Assembly: GCA_013076295.1 (NCBI GenBank)
Contig: RQOL01000699.1
Location: 3,844,001 to 3,908,000, forward strand
Direction: 5' to 3'
Origin: Sanderia malayensis
Taxonomy: Eukaryota; Cnidaria; Scyphozoa; Semaeostomeae; Pelagiidae
DNA: 64,000 nt
Made by a program: the position numbers and the translations under genes. Shown here one piece after another: positions 30,705 through 41,795 of this stretch. Position 1 is the first letter of the stretch. Each line of letters opens with the position of its first letter. The notes under the pieces are model-generated. The model ran no database searches. It saw only the letters and a program-made list of their open reading frames with translations, and was not told the origin of the DNA.

Positions 30705-31859
30705 ATGAATAATACAACAATTTTAACAGCCACGGTTCAGCCAAGCCGTGGTCCGCTACAAGGCAGCCTAACGTGTCATGGGTTGAATGAGATTCATTTT
30801 GAAGTGACTACATCAGTAGTGATAACTGTTATCTTGACATGCCTGATCAACTTCATAACTGGCTTCTTTGCCATGACGAGCAACGCTGTCATCATGAAGA
30901 CGCTATGGAGCAAAGAAATCCTACGTACGCCATCCAACCTTCTCCTATTCAGCATGTGTATCACCGATTTCCTTGTCGGCATGATAGTGCAAATGTGCTA
31001 CGTCGTATTACGCGTCAACGAGCTCTACAACATACACTTTTGCGCCGTGAAGAAGATATATTCCTTTTTTGGCTACCTATGCAGCGGTGCGTCTCTCATG
31101 ACTTTGTCCCTTGTCACCCTGGATCGTTGGTTTGCCATTGCCAAGCCCTACCGCTACATGTCAATAGACGTCTACAGTATGTACAGGAAGGTTGTCGTGT
31201 GCGTCTGGATTGTTTGGTTCTCCTATTCGATCTTGCCATGGTTGTACGTGATTTCGTCAAAGGCTTATTTCCTATCTCTGTCTGTGGTAATGCTTGCGTC
31301 TCTTGGTACCTCAGCTGCTTGCTACGTCCACATATACATCATCATACGCCAACACGAGAAGAATATGGCCGGGAACCAGTCGTCTTTGGTTGGCCCAGGA
31401 ATAAACACATTCGTATCACAAACAGCCGAGAATCCGACAAACATTGCGATAGTCAGTGCAGGACCTAACCATGATGCGAAAACCCCACAACCGATGAGAA
31501 AAGCAGAGAGGCGATGCGGAAACCCGAGAAGCGATGCGAAAACCCGAGAAGCGATGAGAAAAGCCGACGAGAAGCGATCGAACACAGTTGCCGTGATCGT
31601 GGCCGTATTTCTCGTTTGCTATCTACCGAAAGTTTTCGTCATGGCGGTGAATCTCGCGCACGGAAATTCTCGCTTGCTCTTGTTTGTTTTCGGAAAATTT
31701 ACCGAGACGCTTGTGTTTGTGAATAGCTCGTTAAACCCGATCATCTACTGTTACAGAATCGCCACTATCAGAACAGAGGTGGGAAAGACTTTGAAGTCAG
31801 CATGGGTGAAACTCAGATGTTGTGCTTTTAATGCCAAGGTTCACCCGGTAGCAGCTTAG
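30705..31859 (+). CDS. Rhodopsin-like (class A) G-protein-coupled receptor, single exon
   Basis: 384 residues starting MNNTTIL, with an N-glycosylation sequon in the short extracellular tail. Seven hydrophobic segments are visible. TM1 has TSNAVIM (the GN position reads SN), TM2 has TPSNLLLFSMCITDFLVG (the conserved Asp in TM2), and a Cys stands before TM3 (NIHFCAVKK). The DRY box is DRW (140-142). TM6 reads FLVCYLPKVF (the CWxP Trp replaced), and TM7 ends NSSLNPIIYCYR with NPxxY at 344-348. The intracellular loop 3 (about 245-295) is expanded by a degenerate repeat of KTREAMRKAE-type units, giving a very basic loop. The general look is of the adenosine/melanocortin/amine-like receptors expanded in invertebrates; ligand unknown. 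Confidence 0.92.
   Translation: MNNTTILTATVQPSRGPLQGSLTCHGLNEIHFEVTTSVVITVILTCLINFITGFFAMTSNAVIMKTLWSKEILRTPSNLLLFSMCITDFLVGMIVQMCYVVLRVNELYNIHFCAVKKIYSFFGYLCSGASLMTLSLVTLDRWFAIAKPYRYMSIDVYSMYRKVVVCVWIVWFSYSILPWLYVISSKAYFLSLSVVMLASLGTSAACYVHIYIIIRQHEKNMAGNQSSLVGPGINTFVSQTAENPTNIAIVSAGPNHDAKTPQPMRKAERRCGNPRSDAKTREAMRKADEKRSNTVAVIVAVFLVCYLPKVFVMAVNLAHGNSRLLLFVFGKFTETLVFVNSSLNPIIYCYRIATIRTEVGKTLKSAWVKLRCCAFNAKVHPVAA
31476..31580. repeat. In-frame minisatellite in GPCR loop 3
   Basis: Imperfect repeats of 'gaaaacccgagaagcgatg' and 'cgatgagaaaagc' keep the frame and encode repeated Arg/Lys/Ala/Glu units. Confidence 0.75.
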
Positions 31860-32743
31860 GCGATGACTTCAAATATCTCCTTTCGAGTTTTCGAAAAATG
31901 CCATCACTTAACAAACATTCTTCTGTTTGAGATAATTTAAAATCCTTGAACATTATGCTTGTTTTTTCATAACGCTAATATATGATGCCATATTTAGGTT
32001 TGTTGTTTTATTAGATAACAGATATTAATGTGCTAGATATTGATTAACATACATGTGTAGTATATAGTATATAAAATTATGTATCTTTAGGATAATGTTG
32101 ATGTATAATTAGATTTTAATTGCCAATTTGATATTTGTCTTGTGCTTATAGTCTTTCGTATAAAACTGGTCTGATTTTTATTAAATTTTAACTGCAGTCA
32201 GTCAAGTTTTAAAAGTTTTGACATGTCATGTGCCGTTCCCAAACAACAAACTTCTCGGCTCTTTTTACGCCGGCCCTAACTGCCGTTAATTTTCGTTACG
32301 CGGCTTAAAAGGGCCAAGTATTTAGAATTTTTTTCGAAAAGCGGCGTTAGTTTTCTAACACTTGCGGTTACTACAGAAGTGAGATCGATCACTTATTAAT
32401 TTGTTTTACCTGCCCTTTGAGCAATGCAAAACACGCCGGGGCGGCGTTAAAAAGGCCGACAAGGTACTCGCCGTGACCCTAGTATTTTAACTGAACAATT
32501 TTCAAAAGTAATTGCAAAGTTTTCTATTTGCCAAATAATAGCAAATATCAAGACTCTTGGTTTATTATTTTCAAGTGCAGTATTTCAAGAAATAGGGAAC
32601 AAAAGGAGCAAGTGTATACAATCTTTTTTTTCTTCTGTAAGAAACTCAGTTCTGAGACCAATACTTTTTTTTATATGTGGCCGTCTAAAAGAACTCGACG
32701 CCTCAGATAAGAAAAAATTAAAAAGCCGTAGTGCTAATCACTC

Positions 32744-32908
32744 ATGGACTTTAGGTACTGCTGGGAAATCCAAAACAGTGCACAACGAGGGGCATATGGA
32801 ACGGATTTCTATGATAAACCTCTTGAGCAGTTTCGGCTAGGTTTCGACGATGGTAATGAAGATTACCTCAGCTTGGACGATATGGATGAATTGAAATTAT
32901 TTTTCTAG
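32744..32908 (+). CDS. Possible small frame or terminal exon, acidic C-terminus
   Basis: 54 codons from ATG to TAG, too short to stand alone with confidence. An alternative reading is a terminal exon after the 'ttag' at 32752-32753. The end is strikingly acidic and ordered (GFDDGNEDYLSLDDMDEL). The 5' part overlaps repeat sequence. No family recognised. Confidence 0.2.
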   Translation: MDFRYCWEIQNSAQRGAYGTDFYDKPLEQFRLGFDDGNEDYLSLDDMDELKLFF

Positions 32909-33409
32909 ACGATTAGATCAATTTTTTATCCAAAGGGCTGTCACTTTAGCAATTTGATTTTTAAGAAATCTTTATTACTGATCAAGCAAAAATCAAGAAA
33001 CCTATCCCAGAGTCCGATCCGAGCCCAGTTTCTTATATGAAGAAAGGCGTGTACATGTTTTTTTTTATAAGAAACTGCTTTATAAGAAACTCACTGGTGG
33101 TAAAAGGCCAAAAAATTTAGCAAACTTCCACTGGTAAATGAAAAATTGCTAAGAAACTTTTCAATTTTTTATTCTTGTTTGAAATACGGAAGATAACCAC
33201 TCTGCAATGGTAATATCAATATCAATGGAGTAGATACGATGCTTATTGATTAATGTGAGATATACAACTATATTAAATCGATTTTCTAGCCTAACTTTAC
33301 TTTTCACTTGTTTCCGAGGTTGACCAAGGGATGCTCTTGTTTACAGGTATTATAGGCTTCCATATACCTTTCTATAGTGACCCTCTATGCCCTATATTGC
33401 TGTCAGAGA

Positions 33410-33610
33410 ATGGTATAAGGTATAAGTGCAGTATAGTATTGTATGGTAGGTATAGTATCGTTTCTATAGGGTAGTATAGTATAGTATAGCATAGTATAGT
33501 ATAGTAAAGTATAGATAGTGTAGTATAGTATAGTATAGTATGGTATAGTATAGTATCGTATCGTGTTGTATAGTGTAGTATATGTAGTATGGTATATAGT
33601 ATGGTAGGTT
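33410..33610. repeat. (TATAG)n microsatellite
   Basis: Degenerate agtat/atagt repeats over about 200 bp. Confidence 0.9.
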
Positions 33611-33884
33611 ATGTATTGTGTATCTGTAGACTATGTTTTTAGAGTATATTTGCTTTTAGCTTTTTGCTTTTTCATCAAGTATAAAGCCAATCGAGTCTTT
33701 TTTAACCTCGCTATTCATAGCAACAGATGTCTTGATACGAATACTATAATACTTCTACCTACATCAATGCTAGTGACACAATAGACTCTCATTCCATAGG
33801 CTTAGATCAAGACGTACTTCAACTGTTTCAATCTGATCAAATTTGAATCTGTTTTATTTTTAACCTTTTTCCATTTGATCCAAG

Positions 33885-34194
33885 GTGACATTTCAAGCAA
33901 GTTGTATCGAAGAGACCACAGTACTGTATGACCAGCTTGCTGCACTTGCTCCTATCAAGGTAGGCATAAGAATCGTCTTTTAATTCATCGTCCACTGTCA
34001 CAAGATGCTTTGCAACAACTTCCAAGAGTCCTCAGTAAGGTTAAGAAAACAGGTTCACATTTTGTTTTCTTTTGCAGTTGTCCTTGTCGGCTGCTTCGCC
34101 CGCATATAGAGGTACCCTCTTCGATCTTGACTGCCGATGGAGCATCATATCAGGATCTGTTGATGACAGAACCAGGGAGGAGCCTGGCGAAGTG
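33885..34194 (+). CDS. Two possible exons of an unidentified gene
   Basis: Frames 33885-33959 and 34078-34194 are both phase 0, each preceded by an acceptor (gatccaag; cttttgcag) and followed by a donor (gtaggc; gtgagc). They encode [20 protein letters not shown]... and a segment containing [16 protein letters not shown] recognise no family and found neither start nor end exons. The opposite strand is also open across part of 33885-33959, so this could be chance. Confidence 0.3.
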
Positions 34195-34361
34195 GTGAGC
34201 TCGCATAGTATATAATGTATTTGCGTGCTTTTATGTGCATCTCTGTGATTTATGCTGCGTGCTGCGTGGCAGCAGTATGCTTTGCTGGATGATTGCTCGG
34301 CCAATTGTGCAAATCCAGAATGGAAGCTTTTGTGTTTACTATCTTGTTAGTTCAACTCTTG

Positions 34362-34440
34362 TGGCGAAGTGGTTGGCATTAGTGCTTGCCACTCGTGGAG
34401 TCGCGGATCGATTCCACCGAGCTCCACTTGAAGTTGAGTT
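34362..34440 (+). repeat. tRNA-derived SINE head
   Basis: An A-box TGGCGAAGTGG (34362-34372) and a B-box GGATCGATTCC (34405-34415) are spaced 32 bp apart, as in RNA polymerase III promoters. The surrounding sequence does not fold into a full tRNA cloverleaf, so a SINE relic is more likely than a tRNA gene. Confidence 0.5.
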
Positions 34441-34466
34441 GAAGATGAGTTGAAATTAAATGAGGG

Positions 34467-34514
34467 CCGGTACGCCGGGGATCTACAAGAGAATGTAGAT
34501 CCCCGGCGTACCGG
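34467..34514. repeat. Perfect 21-bp GC-rich hairpin
   Basis: Arms 34467-34487 and 34494-34514 are exact reverse complements (CCGGTACGCCGGGG start), with a 6-base loop AGAGAA. It sits in AT-rich DNA between the SINE head and the secreted peptide gene. Its function is unknown. Confidence 0.9.
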
Positions 34515-35465
34515 GACTTTTCGTCTTTCCGTCCAGAACGATTTTCCAGCAGAAACGCCGAAAAACCATTAACCGATCGTACTCAACTACTAACTCTGTT
34601 GGTACACCGGGGTGACGAGGCCAACAGTGCCGGTCTGTTCATATATATCCAGCGACATCTGCTTGGTGACTCGCCACCAATAGATATAGACACGTCAAAT
34701 TACTATCTGGAATTGTGTGCACAGATATTCTAGTAGTGGGCATGATTGTCAATACGCATGCGTATCTACATCATCATGCGCATTGTTGCTTCAGTGACAA
34801 GTTCTTGATTGGATATTAAACACAACTGCTATTTATTTATTGTCTTCAACACTGCACAATTAAACATTATTGTCACATACAACCGAGCAGCACCCACCTA
34901 CATTTTGTCTACAGCTAGTATTAAAATCTATTCTGATCTTGAATCGGCATTTTGATTGTTGTAGAATTTCATCTTAGGCCATAATTTCATTTTGTGTCAA
35001 ACTGCTTGCGCTTTCTCCAGTCACGGTTTTAAGGCGTTTCGAGGAAAGAAAAGCAAATTATCTTGGGGGCATATAAGCACCGAAGTTTTCATAACTGGGC
35101 TACGAAAGTCCCGAGAAATGCAACATTAAGACCTATCACGGTTGGATGACAACCGCAAAAATATCACTGAACATTTCTTAACGGTGCCACGAAAATCCAA
35201 CGAAGTATAGCATTGAATGCTTACATTCAGAGGCGTAAGAGCATACTAAACAGTATATGGGGCACCACAATAAAAGGGGTATACATGTGACACTTCGGTA
35301 TTTTCAAGTATAGCATAGCAGGGTAATTGATTGAATTGGCATTGAAGAAGATTTAGAAAGAAAAAATAAGAAAAGCATTTGCTATCTGAATTTCAATGAA
35401 TTCTCGAATAACACAAATAATTAGATACATTGAATTTTAATTTCAAGTGTCAATGATTGTAGACA
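34515..35465. other. Intergenic, 3' flank of the secreted peptide gene
   Basis: No gene recognised. Confidence 0.5.
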
Positions 35466-36211
35466 TCAAATGCTTATACACTGCAAGAAGATCTTGTAAC
35501 AGTGACCATTTTCCTTCGTTGCTTTTTCAATTTCAAAGCATTTGTACGCATCCAGCAAACACCCCTAAAACAGAGAATAATACGATTAATCATTGAATCA
35601 TGATTGCTTGATTCATCGTTCAAGCTAGTCATATTATACACACATTCTTTTCATAAGAAATTAAAATTTCTATTCTTAAAAACGAGTCTGTTGACTTTAG
35701 TTTATGCACGGTTTGTGCATATATTAAAAATTTTGTTAATTCTTGTTAATTCTTAAATCAAATGGATTGAGCGGAGATGAAATTTTTATCGCATGTAGCT
35801 GTGAATTCATTGATTGGTTTTCATATCACAAACTTAAATATTTGCATTATTTGCAGATGCCCTTAATTGGACTTTTTACTTCTTTGTTCCTGGTCGATTC
35901 ATTCATTTGGTTGATAATTGTACGTCTTTGAATTTTGAAAAAATATCTCATCCAATTTGGATTAATTAACAAGAGTGATAAATCGAGCCTACGATGGAGG
36001 TCTGCTTTTTATACATTTTTGTGATAATCAAAAAATACTTATATAGAGACTTAAATAAAGCATGAAGAAATAATAATAACAATGATTATTATTACATTAC
36101 CTCGTATATCGAGCTGCGTTTAGAAACAATTTCTGCTTTATCTTCAAGAGCAGAAGCATTGCATTCCAAAGCAATTGCGATAACTAGAATAAGCAGAATA
36201 GCTACACGCAT
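35466..36211 (-). CDS. Small secreted cysteine-rich peptide precursor (toxin-like or antimicrobial-like)
   Basis: Two exons, 36101-36211 and 35466-35564, phase 0, 69 residues. Residues 1 to about 20 form a signal peptide with a run of Ile/Leu/Val/Ala. A short acidic propeptide follows, ending in a dibasic Lys-Arg at 31-32, the usual prohormone-convertase cut. The predicted mature part is about 37 residues with four cysteines at 39, 46, 60 and 67 (spacing C-x6-C-x13-C-x6-C), all in exon 2. This signal/propeptide/KR/Cys-core layout is shared by many cnidarian and other venom peptides and by antimicrobial peptides; the Cys pattern matches none I can name. A TATA-like ATAAATA lies about 110 bp upstream of the ATG on the minus strand. 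Confidence 0.7.
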
Positions 36212-36311
36212 TTTGTCTGCGATTTATTATTACTTGTACTTAGTTGTAGAGAAAGTGATTTTACACCGATGCGTCGCACCTTATCTTGAAGTGATCAGAG
36301 CCTGTCAGCGC

Positions 36312-36322
36312 GGGGCTATTTA
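36312..36322 (-). promoter_or_regulatory. TATA-like box of the secreted peptide gene
   Basis: Minus-strand CATAAATAGC, about 105 bp before the ATG, followed by a GC-rich flank. A spaced TATA box fits a highly expressed secreted-peptide gene. Confidence 0.45.
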
Positions 36323-36329
36323 TGCGAAC

Positions 36330-37411
36330 AAGAACTTTGCGCCAAAGACACTATCCACTCCTACGTGCAAACATACAAACCGTTTACAATAAAAAAGATA
36401 TCAATGATGTTTACCGTGTTAAAATCGATTTCAAGTGGAATTTTTAATTGCAGTTTTATTAATTGTTTGAAATATTTGCTTTGCAGTTGGCAGAATTGGT
36501 TCAGCTGCGTGCAGCATTTCTCGCACGCAGCTTACTCAAAAAGGTATATGCCACAGGCTTTTGCGTTCACCAATTTACTTATACCCTCCATTTATCATCA
36601 TCCCATTGCTGCATAGAAAAATGAATTGCTCTTTTAGTCGGGGATTCTGTCAGAATCAGAATAGTCAATTGTATAGATATAAACCAACTGTACACGGAAT
36701 GGAAATAAGTCCACGATTTGACACAGTTTTAATTTTAGTTTCTCATGTAACTGATAGCCAATATTGGTAGCAATTCTATTGCAACTAACTTCCCTTGTAA
36801 ACAAAAGTCGACAAACTTTCACGAAACTTTTCGGATAAGTTGTAATCCCGAGATTGTGCAAAGATATCTGTTTCTGCTATTTAAACTAACATATCCACGC
36901 AACTAATGCTGATTCATGTTAATCTGTGCTGATCTTAGCAATTAGCGTAGAATTTCAAGAATCTTGGAGGGACCCAAAGATATATTGATGTCAGGTTTTT
37001 ATCTGAGGGTAAATTGCACATACCATAAAGCAATTTTTAAGGGACCCAGTTCTTAGTATGTCATAAATAGTGTTCCTAGAAAGAGATTCGTCTGTTATCC
37101 ATGAATTTGATATATATTTGCTATTTAAATGAAATCAATGTAATCCATTCTCTGTGAATCCATGAGTGTTGATCAATCCTTTCTGTTTTTGCTTCTACAG
37201 GGACTCTTGAAATCAAAACACATTGGAATGAGGTATAAAGATATTTTACATAAAGTTTTTGCTCTTAGCCAATCACAATACGTTCTATTGTTTTTGAAAA
37301 CATTTTGAGCCTAATTGATAGAAATTGCGCTAAATAATTCCCACAATATGCATGCATTTATGTGCAGTGTCCTAACTAATTGCTAAAATTCCCATGAACC
37401 TAAGGCTATTG
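36330..37411. other. Intergenic, one 10-bp hairpin
   Basis: agctgcgtgc (36503-36512) and its exact inverse (36523-36532) form a hairpin with a 10-base loop. Nothing else recognised. Confidence 0.55.
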
Positions 37412-37661
37412 ACTTGTGTCGCATTCCGCGTGGAATGTGGTATGTACAAATGTGTTGAATGCCTCATGCATTGATGCTACAAAGGGACTCTCTTGAATGC
37501 TGAAGTATTATCTTGTTTGCACGAAACATTGCATTGAATTCAATGGGTTTATTGTCCATCAACTTTGGTATGTGTGAATTTTCACGTGTTGCCCGTTGCT
37601 CGTGAATATTGTATTGTTCTCAACTATGTCTTTGTATCCTGGCCCTGAATCGATAAGTATA

Positions 37662-37668
37662 AAAGAAC
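37662..37668 (+). promoter_or_regulatory. TATA box in left arm of the palindrome
   Basis: TATAAAA, with an upstream CACGTG near 37584 and a counterpart on the minus strand at about 40348 in the right arm, so both promoters would point into the palindrome. Confidence 0.45.
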
Positions 37669-38894
37669 GTCGATAAACTGTTCATTCACTCAGTTGCTCC
37701 ACCTGGAGCAGACGTGTGCAGTTGCTCAGAGAAGAAGATGATGCTCTCAGCCAAGATGAAGACAAGATGGGCCTAGTCTCTACTTTGGTCAACGTTGTAC
37801 ATGGTTATGGCTACAACCTCGCACGACTCGTAAGGCTTTGCTATTGATTTAATAGCTGTATTGATTTCTCAGTTCTTCTCTTTTTATTTCTTTATTTTAA
37901 TAATTCTCATGTTTAGCTTAGAAGCATTAATCTTTTGCCTTACTTGTTTTTATTTAGTTTGGCGTATGAAGCAAATGATGTTGGAATATGAAGGCCATGA
38001 TGGGATCCTGTCAGCCAAGATAAAGAAAAGATGGGTCTGATCTCTGATCAAATTTTTAAACTTCTCAGATGTCCTTTGCCTTGACTTGGCCTGTTAATAA
38101 TTGTCACCCGTTTCTATTATTGGCAAGATTTATTTACTTGATAATTATATATATTGTTTTATGTTCCATTATTTGCTGAATTCGATTTGGATCTTTGATA
38201 AAAAACTATAGCTCTTCAAGACTATTTTTCATGATTAAATTCATAAGAATGAGTATGATTTATTTGTATATTTTACTTTTAGATGTTTGATGAGACTTCT
38301 ACTCTAAAGTTTGGGAAGACAAAGAAGCTATTCACAATGAAGATGCTGACATTTAAATTTATTTTCATTAAACATCATTTGTTATCTTCTACTCTATTTC
38401 GAGAGTTTTCTGCGCGAAGAAAGGAACGGAGGAGAGGGAAGAGACAAGGCGGGATTATAATAATTTTCATGTTCAGCTTAGAAGCATTAATTTTTTGCCT
38501 TGTTTCTTTTAGCTTGGCGTATGAAGTAGATGATGTTTGAATAAGAAGGCCATGATATGATGCTGTCAGCCAAGATGAAGAAGAGATGGGCCTCATTTCT
38601 GATTAAATTTGTCAACGTTGTTCATTGGCTTGGTTAGCAAACATTGCTTATTTCTATCCTTTCAACGAATGGCCGAATTTCTTTATTTTATAACTATACT
38701 ATATTAATTTAAATATTTGCAGAATTCGATTTGTTTCTCTGCCTTTGAAGATAATTGTTCATGATTTATTTTATAAGGATGAGTGTGATAAATTTTTAAT
38801 TTTACTTTTCAGATACTTGGTTTGAGTCTCTACGTCCAAGGATTGGGAAGACAATGAAGAGAATGCTTAAATTTGAATTTCATTACATGAAATC

Positions 38895-39480
38895 TTTTTC
38901 GGTACCGTCTCTTTTATTTAAGAAATTCTCTGCGTAAAGAAGACAAGGTGGAAGGGAAGAAGGAAGAGGATAGTGTAAGGAAAGGAGGTGAAAGACGAGA
39001 GAAGGGGATTAGGAGTGGGAAGAGGAGAGAGGGGGTTGGGGGTGAAAGAGAAGGGAGGGGGGTGAAAGAGGAGAGAAGTGGGAAGTGGGAAGGAGTGGGA
39101 AGAGGAGAGGGCGGCTAGGAATGGGAAGAGGAGATGATAAAAGGGAGAGAGTGAGATTTCAGGAACAAGAGAGGGAAGGGGCCGGTATGAATATAGTAAT
39201 AGATTAATTAGCAGCAGTTATTCTCTCTCTCTCCCTGTCTACTCTCTCCTCTTTCACCTTCTCTCCTCCTAATCCCCCCCTCTCCTCTTACATCTTCTAA
39301 TCTCCCTCTCTCCTCTTTCACCTCCTAACCCCCATCTCATCCATTCTTCCTTCAATTCTCCCCTTCCAACTTTCTCCTCCCTTCCCCCTCTTACAACTCT
39401 TCTCCTACCCCCAGCTTTTTCTCTCTCTACCGTTCTCGTCCGCGTCACTCTCCCTTCTTCCTCTCCCACCTTTTCCTAGC
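38895..39480. repeat. Polypurine/polypyrimidine centre
   Basis: About 38895-39180 is a GA/GGA-rich strand and 39215-39480 a CT-rich strand, meeting near the symmetry centre. Such tracts can form triplex or hairpin DNA. Confidence 0.9.
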
Positions 39481-40598
39481 CATTCCCTTTCTCCCGCAGA
39501 AACATTTTAGAAAAAAATAGACTGTACCGAAAAAAATTTTAATAAAAATGAATTCAAATTTGAGCATCTTCTAATTTGTCGCTTTGTTTTTCCAAGCTTC
39601 GGAGTAAAAATTTCGTCCAATTTCTGAAATGAAGGTATAAAAATAAATCACGCAAATCCATATTGAACAAAAATCTTGAAAGGCAATAGACTTCAATCAA
39701 AGAATCAAATCGAATTCAGTAATTAATGAAAAATAAAATATAGTATAACTATGAAGTAAATAAATTCTACGAATCATAGAAACGGATGACAAAAATCTTC
39801 TAACTGGCCAGGCCCATCGTGGACGAAGTCGTTTACCAAGTTGATTAGAGACTAGACCAAGGCCGCTGTGGCTGGTGGGGGGCCGCTCCATAACATAAAC
39901 TCTGTAGAAAACTCCAACAATCAACAGGTTGGGATAATCGCACTATTGCTCCTCCAAAAATGAATGCCACTGCGCCCGTGGACTAGCCTATCTTTTCTTC
40001 ATCTTGGCTGACAACATCATGGCCTTCTCATTCCAACATCATCTACCTGATACGCCAAGCTAAAAGAAACAAGTAAGGCAAAGTTAAAAAGCTTCTAAGC
40101 TGAACATGAAAATAATTGTAATAAATAATTAAAAAGAAGAATTGAAAAATAGATAGAAATATTAAATTAATAGCAAAGTCTTACGAGTCGTGTGAGGTTG
40201 TAGCCATAACCATGTACAACGTTGACCAAGTTAGAGACTAGGCCCATCTTGTCTTCATTTCGGCTGACAGCATCATCTTCTTCTCTGAGCAACTGCACAC
40301 GTCTGCTCCAGGTGGAGCAACTGAGTGAATGAACAGTTTATCGACGCTCTTTTATACTTATCGATTCAGAGACAGGATACAAAGACATAGTTGAGAACAA
40401 TACAATATTCACGAGCAACGGGCAACACGTGAAAATTCACACATACCAAAGTTGATGGACAATAAACCCATTAAATTGAATGCAATGCTTCATGCAATCA
40501 AGATAATACTTCAGCATTCAAGAGAGCCACTTGGTAGGATCAATGCACCAGGTATTCAATACAATTGTACCACATTCCACGCGGAATGCGACACAAGT

Positions 40599-41256
40599 TA
40601 CCAATTGTTTTGAAATAGCTCGAAATGTTTTGAAGAATAATAGAAAGCCTCACGATTGGTTAAAGTCAAAATTCTTCTCATACCTCATTCCACGAAGAAA
40701 TTTTGTTTTGTTCATCCTTGCAGAACTTAAAAGAACGAGATTGATAAATTTAGCAATATTGTCATCAAGTTATTACGTGGTAAATATATCTGAAGTAAAT
40801 GCATGGTTTGTTAGATAAACATGATGACAAAACATAATTAAAGATCGCTAAAAATTTAACTTCGGGTAATCTGGACTTGCCCTGCTAAGCCTTTGTACAA
40901 TTCGACATACATTTGAAAAATTCGTGAACGTTTAGTCCAGTGCTATTTACTTTCCATAATCGTGAAGAGTATAATGATAACAAACGTGAGGCGCAGTGGG
41001 AAAACGGGGAACATCAAATAAGATAGAGGGGGTTATAGGTCACGGTACCCTCATAGAGTTAAGGGGTATAATGGCAGGCAATATTGAATTAAATACCACT
41101 GTCTTTATTAATTATTGGCCTTTGATTTAGCAGTCTGCGTGACTTACCCTGCTCCCAACTCTGTGCGATGTACCTAAATATGATACATCTGAAATAATAA
41201 TAATAACAATAATAAAAGTAATAACGACAATAATAATAATAACAATAATAACAATA
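40599..41256. other. Intergenic, ends in (AAT)n-type repeat
   Basis: No gene. From about 41190 an imperfect AAT/AAC microsatellite runs to the MITE and resumes after it to about 41490. Confidence 0.6.
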
Positions 41257-41443
41257 CAGTCAAGTCTGTCTAATTTGAACACCCTGGAGAACCGTGAAAA
41301 TGTTCGAATTACAAAAAGTTCGAATTATAGAGGTTTGTTTTATAAGAATTGGTTCATTAGTGATCCTTGAAGGGACAGAGAATCTCTCGTTCGAATTAGA
41401 TAGAGTTCGAATTACACAAGTTCGAACTACGCAGATTTGACTG
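41257..41443 (+). mobile_element. Pogo-like MITE family B, copy 3
   Basis: 187 bp, CAGTCAAGTCTGTCTAATTT ... GACTG, bounded by TA at 41255-41256 and 41444-41445, inserted inside an AAT-rich microsatellite. The least decayed of the three copies. Confidence 0.88.
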
Positions 41444-41795
41444 TAACAATAATAATAATAACGAGAATAATAATAATAATAAAATAACAATAATAACACA
41501 ATGTTGGGTGCAGTGAGGCCCCGCAAATAAGAAACCATTTGAAAAAACTTCCAGGCTCACATTTTCAAACGAACAATAGGAAAACAATAGGGCTATTGTT
41601 CAAAACAATGGGGTTATTGTTGTAAGCAATAGGGCTCAACGTGAAAAACTTGATTCTTAATTGCGGGAGCTTGCTGTACTTAAAAACGAACTAAAAATAA
41701 CGGACAATAAAATACTTCTTAGCATCAGTACTGAGTTACACTCAAGTACAAACACAAGTATACCACATATTTAATATATATATTATTATATATAC

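Larger units (their letters stand above)
31860..33884. other. Intergenic with repeat fragments
   Basis: 3' flank of the GPCR; MITE C-type fragments (GTTTCTTATA words) at about 33025-33180; a block at 32640-32750 that recurs inverted near 46434-46500; and the small frame and microsatellite listed separately. Confidence 0.5.
37412..40598. repeat. 3.2-kb quasi-palindrome with internal tandem repeats
   Basis: The left arm (37412 to about 38040) and right arm (about 39984-40598) are diverged inverted copies that end sharply at ACTTGTGTCGCATTCC and its inverse. Each arm carries, reading inward, CATTCCGCGTGGAATG, CACGTG, a TATAAAAGA box, a GGAGCAGACGTGTGCAG segment, and a motif close to TCAGCCAAGATGAAG that occurs five times in the locus. 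Exon-like blocks starting after 'tttag' are tandemly repeated between 37917 and 38890, with a period near 550 bp. The centre is a 300-bp purine-rich tract followed by a 260-bp pyrimidine-rich tract, themselves roughly inverted. No long reading frame. Confidence 0.85.

Noticed and set aside
34362..34440. Functional tRNA gene
   Set aside because: A and B boxes are present, but acceptor, anticodon and T stems do not pair.
39269..39469. Arg/Glu/Gly-rich minus-strand protein
   Set aside because: Simply the translation of the pyrimidine-rich tract at the palindrome centre.
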